Assembly: GCA_028820215.1 (NCBI GenBank)
Contig: JAPPKD010000325.1
Coordinates: forward strand, 29,329-44,527
DNA: 15,199 nucleotides
Direction of reading: 5' to 3'
DNA from: Spirochaetaceae bacterium
GTDB taxonomy: Bacteria; Spirochaetota; Spirochaetia; SZUA-6; Bin103
Part shown: positions 1 to 5,650 of the stretch, piece by piece
Layout of the letters: every line of letters begins with the position of its first letter
How positions within the stretch are numbered: the first letter of the stretch is position 1
Notes under the pieces: model-generated
Database searches by the model: none
Seen by the model: only the letters and a program-made list of their open reading frames with translations
What the model was told of the DNA's origin: nothing
Made by a program: the position numbers and the translations under genes

Positions 1-549
1 TTCTGTGCGGGGGTGCGCCACCACCTGCCACTGCGGTTGGTGTTCGTCTGGGCCCTGCGCCTGCCGCCCGGGGCCCTCTTTTTGGCGGGCGAGCGGGTGC
101 CGCTGGTGCTCACCACCGACCGGCATGACCGGCGCGCGCGCGCCGCCCTGGAACGCGCCGGCGCGCGCGTCGCGGTGGTGGGAAGCACCGCGGACGGCCG
201 GGTGGCGCTGGACCGGGCGCTCGCGGCCCTGGCCGGCGCGGGCGTCACCTCGGTGCTGGTCGAGGGCGGGGCGGTGCTCCACACCGAGCTGATCCGGCAG
301 GGACTGTTCGACAAGCTGGTCGTGGTGGTGGCGCCGATCGTCATCGGCTCGGGAATCGAAGCGGTGGGCGACCTGGGAAACGCTCGCCTGGTCGACGCCC
401 TGCGACTGGAACGCGTCAGCCACCGGCAGGTCAACGACCAGGTGATCGTCACCGGCTACCGGTCGCTGGCCGCGACGCTCGGCCACGCCGGCAGCGGACC
501 ACTCCCCCGGACGGAGTCGCAGGAGGCGGGATGTTCAGCGGTATCGTAG
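1..549 (+). CDS. ribD: RibD reductase domain (5' truncated by the window)
   Basis: This is the C-terminal part of the bifunctional RibD protein, which deaminates and then reduces the pyrimidine intermediate of riboflavin synthesis using NADPH. The frame is open from base 1, so the real start and the deaminase domain lie upstream; the GTG at 13 is only an internal codon. Recognisable family signatures are the LRLPPGA strand, the VLVEGGAVLHTELI segment and the APIVIGSG segment near the NADPH and substrate sites. The family usually has an Asp before the first of these (VVLDxRLRLP), but here the residues are VFVWALRLP, a mild oddity next to the edge. The gene ends at TAG 547-549, overlapping the next gene by 19 bases, and its 3' end supplies that gene's ribosome binding site. 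The domain call is firm; the first 20 or so residues match the family poorly. Confidence 0.85.
   Translation, partial: FCAGVRHHLPLRLVFVWALRLPPGALFLAGERVPLVLTTDRHDRRARAALERAGARVAVVGSTADGRVALDRALAALAGAGVTSVLVEGGAVLHTELIRQGLFDKLVVVVAPIVIGSGIEAVGDLGNARLVDALRLERVSHRQVNDQVIVTGYRSLAATLGHAGSGPLPRTESQEAGCSAVS
521..526 (+). promoter_or_regulatory. Shine-Dalgarno AGGAGG of the ribE-ribB fusion
   Basis: A perfect AGGAGG lies four bases before the ATG at 531, inside the 3' end of ribD. It fixes the start of the fusion gene and shows that the organism uses standard Shine-Dalgarno initiation for at least some genes. Confidence 0.75.
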
Positions 550-1769
550 AGGAAGTGGGCGTCGTCACCGCCCTCACCCGGCCCGCCGCGGACGCGGCGC
601 GCATGACCATAGGCGCCCGCACCGTGCTGGACGGCACCCAGGTGGGCGCGTCGATCGCCGTGGACGGCGTCTGCCAGACGGTGGTCGCCATCGACGGCCG
701 CACGCTGACCATCGACAGCGTCGGCGCGACCCTGCGCAAGACCACCCTCGGGGCCTTCGCGGCAGGGCGGCGCGTCAACCTGGAACGTCCCCTGGCATTC
801 GGCAACCGGGTCGACGGCCACCTGGTACAGGGCCACGTCAACGACACCGGCACGGTCACCCGCTGGGAGAAGCTCGGCGCGGCACGCTGGCTGGAGGTCC
901 GGCTGCCGAGGCCGCTGCTGCCGTATGTCGTGCTGGAAGGCTCGATCGCCATCGACGGGGTCAGCCTCACGGTCGCCGGGCTCGAGGACGACCGCGCCGG
1001 CTTCTCGATCATCCCCCACACCGCGTGCGCGACCACCCTGACCGACCGGCGCGTGGGCGATCCGGTCAATGTCGAGGTCGACATGATCGCCAAGTACGTG
1101 GAGCGGCTTGCCGGCCCACACGCTGGCGGCGGCGCCGGCGAGACGGCGAATCCCGCCGCCGACGCCGACGAGCCGGTACCCATGGCCAGCGTGGACGAGG
1201 CCGCGGAGGCTATCGCCCGCGGCGGGATGGTGCTGATGATCGACGACGTCGACCGCGAGAACGAAGGCGACCTGGTTGCGGCCGCGTCCCTGGTCACCCC
1301 GCGGATCGCCACCTGCATGCTGCGCCAGGCCAGCGGCCTGCTGTGCGCGGCGATCACCGCCGAGCGGGCCGAGCAACTCGATCTTCCGCCGATGGCGCAG
1401 GTGAACACCGCGCTGCACGGCACGCGCTTCACCGTCTCGATCGACGCCGTGCGCGGCACCACCACGGGCGAGTCCGCCCACGACCGCGCCGCCACGCTGC
1501 GGGCGGTCGCCGACCCGCAGGCGTCCCCCGCCGACTTCGCCCGGCCGGGCCACCTCTTTCCGCTGGTCGCCGATCCGGGCGGTGTGGCCGCACGCGCCGG
1601 CCACACCGAGGCGGCGGTGGAGCTGGCCGCGCGCGCCGGCCTGCCCGCCGCCGCCGCCATCTGCCCGGTCCTTGACGACGACGGCGGCATGGCACGCCGG
1701 GCCGGATTGTCGAGGCTTGCACGCCGCCTGAAGGTGCCGATGCTGCACGTCGCCCAACTTGCCTCATGA
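531..1769 (+). CDS. Riboflavin synthase fused to 3,4-dihydroxy-2-butanone-4-phosphate synthase
   Basis: This 412-residue protein joins two riboflavin enzymes. Residues 1-195 are riboflavin synthase (RibE): MFSGIVEEVG start, two lumazine-binding barrels with VDGVC and IDGVSLTV signatures, GHLVQGHV, IPHT and AKYVERL. A Gly/Ala/Asp-rich linker follows, then residues 218-412 are a RibB domain, which makes 3,4-dihydroxy-2-butanone 4-phosphate from ribulose 5-phosphate. RibB keeps the acidic loop RENEGD (242-247), RPGH (His341) and the Mg-binding RAGHT (His358). However, the essential Glu of the ICE motif (Glu174 in E. coli numbering) is Pro379 (codon CCG 1665-1667), and the TGIS/TGVS motif reads TGES. 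The RibE half looks intact; the RibB half may be inactive or altered. RibB is more commonly fused to RibA, which is absent here. The stop overlaps ribH by four bases. Confidence 0.93.
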   Translation: MFSGIVEEVGVVTALTRPAADAARMTIGARTVLDGTQVGASIAVDGVCQTVVAIDGRTLTIDSVGATLRKTTLGAFAAGRRVNLERPLAFGNRVDGHLVQGHVNDTGTVTRWEKLGAARWLEVRLPRPLLPYVVLEGSIAIDGVSLTVAGLEDDRAGFSIIPHTACATTLTDRRVGDPVNVEVDMIAKYVERLAGPHAGGGAGETANPAADADEPVPMASVDEAAEAIARGGMVLMIDDVDRENEGDLVAAASLVTPRIATCMLRQASGLLCAAITAERAEQLDLPPMAQVNTALHGTRFTVSIDAVRGTTTGESAHDRAATLRAVADPQASPADFARPGHLFPLVADPGGVAARAGHTEAAVELAARAGLPAAAAICPVLDDDGGMARRAGLSRLARRLKVPMLHVAQLAS

Positions 1770-2233
1770 AGGCCGCCGCGCCCGCTCCGCCGGCGGTGCT
1801 GGACGGCACCGGACGCCGCTTCGCCATCGCCGCCAGCCGCTACAACCACGAGGTCACCGGGCGGCTGGTGGACGGCGCCACCGAGGCACTCACCGAACAC
1901 GGCGTCGCCGACCGGGACGTGCAGGTGGCGTGGGTGCCCGGCTCGTTCGAGTTGCCGCTCGCCGCGCAGCGGCTGGCGCAGTCCGGGGACGTGAGCGCCG
2001 TCATCTGCGTGGGCTGCATCCTCAAGGGGGAAACCAACCATGACGAGGTGGTGGCCCACGCGGTCGCCGGCGGGATCACGCAGGTCGCGCTCGGCACCGG
2101 CGTGCCGGTGCTCCTCGGGGTGGTGAGCGCCAACGATCAGGAGCAGGCCCTGGCCCGCGCCGGCGGCTTCGTGAACCGCGGTCGGGAGGCGGCGCTGGCG
2201 GCCCTGGAGATGGCCGCCGGGGGCGGCGAATGA
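1766..2233 (+). CDS. ribH: 6,7-dimethyl-8-ribityllumazine synthase
   Basis: Lumazine synthase condenses 3,4-dihydroxy-2-butanone 4-phosphate with the ribitylamino-pyrimidine, the step before riboflavin synthase. The protein is 155 residues, normal for the family. Visible signatures are SRYN (24-27, aromatic stacking on the substrate), VPGSFELPLA (57-66) and LKGETNHDEV (86-95), in which His92 is the expected catalytic His, followed by GVPVLLGVV. The start ATG overlaps the stop of the fusion gene as ATGA, indicating translational coupling; no separate Shine-Dalgarno is evident. The family usually assembles into large capsid-like or pentameric shells that can associate with riboflavin synthase. 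The four-base overlap with the next gene continues the operon. Function is assigned with high confidence. Confidence 0.95.
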   Translation: MKAAAPAPPAVLDGTGRRFAIAASRYNHEVTGRLVDGATEALTEHGVADRDVQVAWVPGSFELPLAAQRLAQSGDVSAVICVGCILKGETNHDEVVAHAVAGGITQVALGTGVPVLLGVVSANDQEQALARAGGFVNRGREAALAALEMAAGGGE

Positions 2234-3024
2234 GCGGAGCGGACCGGTTCGATCTCAGCGGCCGCACCGCGGTCGTGACCGGCGCCAGCCGCGGGCTGGG
2301 CCGCTACATGAGCAAGGCGCTGGCCCGCGCCGGGGCGTCGCTGGTGATCTCGGCGCGCGACGCGCGCGACTGCGCCGACACGATCGGAGAGATTCACGAC
2401 CTGGGCGGCACGGCGCGCGCTTACTCCCTGGACGTCCGTTCCGAGCGCAGCGTGCGAGCCTTCGGAGAGGCGGTCGACGAAGACCTCGGCACCGTGGACA
2501 TCGTGGTCAACAACGCCGGCTGCAACGTGCGCAAGCCGTTCCTGGACACCACCTGGGACGACTGGGACACCGTCCTGGAGACCAACCTGCGCAGCGGCTT
2601 CTTCGTCACCCAGGCGTTTGCGCCGGGGATGATCGAGCGCGGCTACGGCCGCGTGATCAACATCGGCTCGGTCACCAGCGTGTTCGGCTTCGGCGCCGTC
2701 GTCCCCTATGTCGCCAGCCGAGGTGGCGTGCTGCAGATGTCGCGGGCGCTCGCCGACGCGCTCGGCCCGCACGGCATCACCGTGAACTGCCTTGCCCCCG
2801 GCTGGTTCCACACCGCCCAGACCGAGGTGCTGTTCCAGGACGCCGAGTGGCGGGATTACATCGTCGATCGCATCCCGCTGAAGCGGCTGGGCACCCCAAC
2901 CGATCTGGACGGCGCCGTGGTCTTCCTTGCCTCGGAGGCATCCGAGTATGTCACCGGCCAAATCCTGCTGGTCGACGGCGGCATGACCACCGGCGCCGCC
3001 CGAGCCGCCAACCCGAAGCCGTGA
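2230..3024 (+). CDS. Short-chain dehydrogenase with Arg in place of the catalytic Lys
   Basis: This 264-residue protein is a classical short-chain dehydrogenase/reductase most like the gluconate 5-dehydrogenase / 3-oxoacyl-ACP reductase group. It has the cofactor motif TGASRGLG near residue 18, NNAG, the serine segment INIGSVTS, and the C-terminal VTGQILLVDGG. The active-site motif YxxxK reads Tyr160-V-A-S-Arg164 (codon CGA), so the lysine that lowers the tyrosine pKa and holds the nicotinamide ribose is lost. The surrounding ASRGG matches the usual ASKGG, so alignment is not in doubt. The gene starts with an ATGA overlap with ribH and ends in a GTGA overlap with the metal regulator, so it is co-transcribed with riboflavin genes although it is not a known riboflavin enzyme. 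A sugar-acid role would fit uxaC and the aldolase 7 kb away, but this is a guess; reduced or no dehydrogenase activity is possible. Confidence 0.88.
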   Translation: MSGADRFDLSGRTAVVTGASRGLGRYMSKALARAGASLVISARDARDCADTIGEIHDLGGTARAYSLDVRSERSVRAFGEAVDEDLGTVDIVVNNAGCNVRKPFLDTTWDDWDTVLETNLRSGFFVTQAFAPGMIERGYGRVINIGSVTSVFGFGAVVPYVASRGGVLQMSRALADALGPHGITVNCLAPGWFHTAQTEVLFQDAEWRDYIVDRIPLKRLGTPTDLDGAVVFLASEASEYVTGQILLVDGGMTTGAARAANPKP

Positions 3025-3716
3025 GCGCCTATTCGAGCACCGTCGAGAACTACGTCAAGGCGATCTACCTGCGCCACCGCGAGCGCCCCGGGGGATTCCT
3101 GCCGATGGGCCGGATCGCCGATGCGATGGACGTTTCGCCGGGAACCGCCACCTCCATGATGAAGACCCTGGCAGGCCTGGGGCTGATCGAGTACTCACCG
3201 CGCAACGGCAGCCGCCTGACCGGGCCGGGCGAGGCGCTCGCGCTCGACGTGCTGCGCCGCCACCGGCTGGTGGAGCTGTTCCTGGTGGAGGTGCTGGGCC
3301 TGGACTGGTCGGAGGTCCACCGCGAGGCCGACAACCTCGAGCACGCCATCTCCGACGTGGTCCTTACCCGCATCGACGCGTTGCTCGACCACCCTACCGT
3401 CGACCCGCACGGCGACCCGATTCCCACCCGGCGCGGCCAGATCGACCAGACCGTCTTCGGCAGCCTCATGGAACAGCCGGAGGAAGCCGAGTTGCGCGTC
3501 GAGCGCGTGACCGACCAGGATCCGGAGTTTCTGCAGTTCGTGCACCGTAGCGGCCTGCAGCCCGGCAGCGGCGTCAGGGTCGAGTCGATCGATCAGGCCG
3601 CCGACGCGGTTACGCTCCGCACCGACCACGGCACCGTGACCATCGGCACGCAGGCCGCATCCAAGATCCTGGCGCGGCCGCTCGACTCCGGACCCCTGGC
3701 CCGGCAGCCGGCCTGA
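3021..3716 (+). CDS. DtxR/MntR-family metal-dependent repressor
   Basis: This 231-residue regulator has the three-part layout of the longer DtxR family: a winged helix-turn-helix (about 5-70, with MGRIADAMDVSPGTATSMMK), a metal-binding dimerisation domain (about 70-145) and an FeoA/SH3-like C-terminal domain (about 150-222). Compared with DtxR, the ancillary-site residues His81, Glu85 and His100 are kept. In the primary site Glu107 and His108 are kept, Cys102 is replaced by Asp104, and the Met10/Asp8 position is Asn10. An acidic residue at the Cys position resembles MntR more than DtxR, so Mn, Fe or Zn specificity cannot be read directly. GTG at 3021 is chosen because it overlaps the preceding stop as GTGA and the family homology begins there; the frame is open further upstream. 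It is the last gene of the riboflavin operon and converges on hisD 18 bases away. Confidence 0.92.
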   Translation: MSAYSSTVENYVKAIYLRHRERPGGFLPMGRIADAMDVSPGTATSMMKTLAGLGLIEYSPRNGSRLTGPGEALALDVLRRHRLVELFLVEVLGLDWSEVHREADNLEHAISDVVLTRIDALLDHPTVDPHGDPIPTRRGQIDQTVFGSLMEQPEEAELRVERVTDQDPEFLQFVHRSGLQPGSGVRVESIDQAADAVTLRTDHGTVTIGTQAASKILARPLDSGPLARQPA

Positions 3717-3734
3717 CCCCCGGGACCCGCCGGT

Positions 3735-5054
3735 TCAGTCGCCGCGCATGCGCACGCTGGCGGCATGCGCGTCCAGGCCCTCCGCCTCGGCCAGAACGGC
3801 GATGTCGTCGATCGCCCGGCGGGTCATGCCGTTCGGGTATTCCTCCAGACTCGCGCGGCGCAGGAACGTGTAGACGCTGCATCCGGAGGAGAACCGCGCC
3901 GTGGAGCCGGTCGGCAGGCAGTGGCTGGGCCCGGCGTAGTAGTCGCCGCTCGCCACCGGCGCGCCGCCAAGGAAGTAGGCGCCGGCGTTGTGCACGCGGT
4001 CCAGCACGGCGTGCGGATCGGCCACCGCCAGCACGGCATGCTCCGGGGCGATGCGATTCATGATCGCGCACGCCTCCTTGACGTCGGCGGCCAGCACGAA
4101 GGCGGTGAACTCGCGGAGGCCGTGCTCGATGGCCTCCTGCCGGCCGCGCTCGCGGATCTGGCGCTCCAGCGCGGAGCGGACGCGGTCCAGAACCTCGGGT
4201 TGGTCGGACACCACGAACGCCGCGCCGGGATCGTGCTCGAGCTGGGCCAACACGTCCGCGGCGACCCAGGCCGGGTCCGCCGACCGGTCCGCCAGGATGG
4301 CGATCTCGCTCGGTCCGTAGAGTCCGTCCACGCCGACGGTGCCGAACAGTTGGCGCTTGGCCTCCTGGACGTAGACGCTGCCCGGTCCGGCGATGAAGTC
4401 CACCGCGGGAACGGTCGGCGTCCCGCAGGCCAAGGCGGCCACGGCATGGCTCCCGCCGATGCAGTACACCTCGCCGATGCCCAGCAGGTGGGCGGCGGCC
4501 AGCACGCTGTCGTCGATGGCGCGCTTCGTCGTGCCGCGGTCGGAGTCGGGAGGCGGCGTGGCCAGGCAGATGCGCTCGACGCCGGCCACCTGCGCCGGCA
4601 CCGCCAGCATGATCAGCGTCGAAGGATAGGCGGCCCGCCCGCCCGGCACCAGCAGGCCCGCCGAGCCGACCGGCTCCACGCGCAGGCCCAGCCGCGCCCC
4701 GTCGATCTCGACCGCTGGCGGCGGGGCGGGCGCGATGTGCTCCTGGTAGCGCCGCACGTGCTCGATCGCCCGCTCCATGGCGGCGCGCAACTCCGGCGCG
4801 ATGCGATCCGCCGCGGCCCGCAGTGCGCGAGGCGGCACGCGCAGCATCGAGTCGTCGAACTCCGGATCGCTGAACGCGCGCATGTGCGTCACCAGGGCGG
4901 CGTCTCCGTCACGGCGCACGTCGGCGATGAACCCCGCGACCGACTCGCTCAGCTCCCGGTCGCCTCCCACCGCCCCGGCGAGCCGCTTCAGAAGCGCTTC
5001 CAGTTCACGCCGGTCGTTCGGATCGGCATAGACCAGCGCGCGCAACTCCATCAC
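3735..5054 (-). CDS. hisD: Histidinol dehydrogenase (or family paralogue)
   Basis: Histidinol dehydrogenase oxidises L-histidinol to histidine in two NAD-linked steps with a bound zinc. The 439-residue protein is full length. Family motifs are VPGGRAAYPST, AGPGSVYVQEAKRQLFGTVGVDGLYGPSE, zinc ligands Gln271 and His274 (QLEH), the catalytic pair Glu338-His339 (PEH), GDYYAGPSH with Asp371 and His378, and a C-terminal His430 (DAHA). One deviation is GGSHAVAALA where most enzymes have GGAQAxAALA. No other histidine gene is nearby, so a relative acting on another alcohol, such as sulfopropanediol dehydrogenase (HpsN-like), is a possible alternative. Start is GTG 5054 or the adjacent ATG 5051; there is no clear Shine-Dalgarno, but TATCCT preceded by TG lies seven bases before the GTG. 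It follows the 78-residue gene by 28 bases on the same strand. Confidence 0.88.
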   Translation of the reverse strand: MMELRALVYADPNDRRELEALLKRLAGAVGGDRELSESVAGFIADVRRDGDAALVTHMRAFSDPEFDDSMLRVPPRALRAAADRIAPELRAAMERAIEHVRRYQEHIAPAPPPAVEIDGARLGLRVEPVGSAGLLVPGGRAAYPSTLIMLAVPAQVAGVERICLATPPPDSDRGTTKRAIDDSVLAAAHLLGIGEVYCIGGSHAVAALACGTPTVPAVDFIAGPGSVYVQEAKRQLFGTVGVDGLYGPSEIAILADRSADPAWVAADVLAQLEHDPGAAFVVSDQPEVLDRVRSALERQIRERGRQEAIEHGLREFTAFVLAADVKEACAIMNRIAPEHAVLAVADPHAVLDRVHNAGAYFLGGAPVASGDYYAGPSHCLPTGSTARFSSGCSVYTFLRRASLEEYPNGMTRRAIDDIAVLAEAEGLDAHAASVRMRGD

Positions 5055-5061
5055 GGCCGGC

Positions 5062-5067
5062 AGGATA
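5062..5067 (-). promoter_or_regulatory. Possible extended -10 box before hisD
   Basis: Read on the minus strand, TATCCT preceded by TGC (an extended -10 pattern) lies seven bases before the GTG start of hisD and ten before the following ATG. No convincing -35 box was found. If real, the hisD transcript would be leaderless. A four-of-six match occurs easily by chance. Confidence 0.25.
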
Positions 5068-5082
5068 GCACGCGTCCGGTCG

Positions 5083-5319
5083 TCAGATGCCGGCGGCAGT
5101 CAACGCCCGGCGCGTCTCCTCCGGCAGTTCCACGGGAGCAAACATCGATGCAGGATAGAGATACCCGTCCGGCTCCGATCGGTCTTCGTCGATCACCCTT
5201 AGCAGCCTCTCGTCGACCGCCCGGGCTTCCGGCAGCCGGCGGTACACTCTGCCTACAACCAGACTCGCTTCGTTGCCCCGGTTGTCGATGCAGATTACAT
5301 ACTCAATCAATGGTCCCAC
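5083..5319 (-). CDS. Small protein of unknown function (up to 78 aa)
   Basis: I do not recognise a named family. The protein has a compact, ordered look: YVICIDNRGNEASLVVGRVYR, then RLPEA, LLRVIDEDRSEPDGYLYPASMF, and ends in VELPEETRRALTAAGI. The pattern of alternating strands with IDNRGNEASL and DGYLYPASxF suggests a small beta-barrel-like fold, and I have the impression of similar short hypothetical proteins in many bacteria, but no function is known to me. It is soluble, with no signal peptide or membrane segment. The longest frame begins at GTG 5319, but a promoter-like TATAGT ends at 5320, so a start at TTG 5310 (giving IEYVICID) is equally plausible. It lies 70 bases after the 86-residue gene and 28 bases before hisD, all on the same strand. 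Confidence 0.7.
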   Translation of the reverse strand: MGPLIEYVICIDNRGNEASLVVGRVYRRLPEARAVDERLLRVIDEDRSEPDGYLYPASMFAPVELPEETRRALTAAGI

Positions 5320-5348
5320 ACTATACGGGCTGACGGCAGTCCCGCCAA
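5320..5348 (-). promoter_or_regulatory. Candidate promoter for the 78-aa gene and hisD
   Basis: On the minus strand TTGGCG (5348-5343) and TATAGT (5325-5320) are separated by exactly 17 bases, a good sigma-70-like arrangement. The -10 box touches the GTG at 5319, so transcription would begin inside the annotated frame, favouring the TTG start at 5310 and a nearly leaderless message. It would allow the 78-aa gene and hisD to be expressed independently of the large upstream gene. Confidence 0.4.
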
Positions 5349-5389
5349 GGGCCAGGCGAAGGATTGTCCGATCTCGTATGTCTACGGTG

Positions 5390-5650
5390 TCACTCCAGCA
5401 CCCTCTTGATCTTCACACCCCTGCGCCCGATCCCGTGAGCCTCAAACCAATGCACTTCCGCCTCGCAAATCGTTCCATCGGCGAGTCGTAGCGTGGCATA
5501 GCCCTTTCGCTTGCGCCATCGCCCTGCGCCATACGATCGGTCCAGAAACCGTCGGATGTATACACCCCGTCCTGACGCGATTGTCTCCACGTTTCGGATT
5601 TCGCCGAGAATCTCGAATTGTTCTGCCCCGGTTGGTTCTCCGGCTACCAT
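5390..5650 (-). CDS. Small basic protein of unknown function (86 aa)
   Basis: I cannot name the family. The protein is short and basic: EQFEILGEIRNVETIASG, then VYIRRFLDRSYGAGRWRKRKGYATLRL, ADGTICEAEVHWFEAHGIGRRGVKIKR. The segments GRWRKRKGxAxLRLxDGT and AEVHWFEAHGIG look like conserved cores, and I have the impression of similar 80-residue hypothetical proteins elsewhere in bacteria. There is no signal peptide or membrane segment. Its ATG (5650-5648) follows the stop codon of the 1198-residue gene with no base between (TAG then ATG), so the two are almost certainly translationally coupled and co-transcribed. The basic, aromatic surface would suit nucleic-acid binding, but this is a guess. 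It could be an accessory of the large protein or a passenger in the same transcript. Confidence 0.72.
   Translation of the reverse strand: MVAGEPTGAEQFEILGEIRNVETIASGRGVYIRRFLDRSYGAGRWRKRKGYATLRLADGTICEAEVHWFEAHGIGRRGVKIKRVLE

Noticed and set aside
1..60. Possible frameshift at the very start of ribD
   Set aside because: The other two frames give no better RibD match, and the window edge prevents judging the upstream sequence.
1119..1182. GC-rich, repeat-like codons between the RibE and RibB halves
   Set aside because: They encode an ordinary flexible Gly/Ala/Asp linker and stay in frame; no true tandem repeat or frameshift.
449..2059. Long open frame of 536 codons on the minus strand opposite the riboflavin genes
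   Set aside because: Low-complexity Ala/Arg/Ser composition and no family resemblance; it is antisense to three clear rib genes, as expected in very high-GC DNA.
3705..3735. GC-rich inverted segments between the dtxR-like gene and hisD as a bidirectional terminator
   Set aside because: Short arms, a large loop and no T-run; pairing of CCGG-type words is expected by chance in this composition.
3765..5333. 522-codon plus-strand frame opposite hisD
   Set aside because: Composition is rich in Arg, Gly, His and Gln without domains; hisD on the other strand has every catalytic residue.
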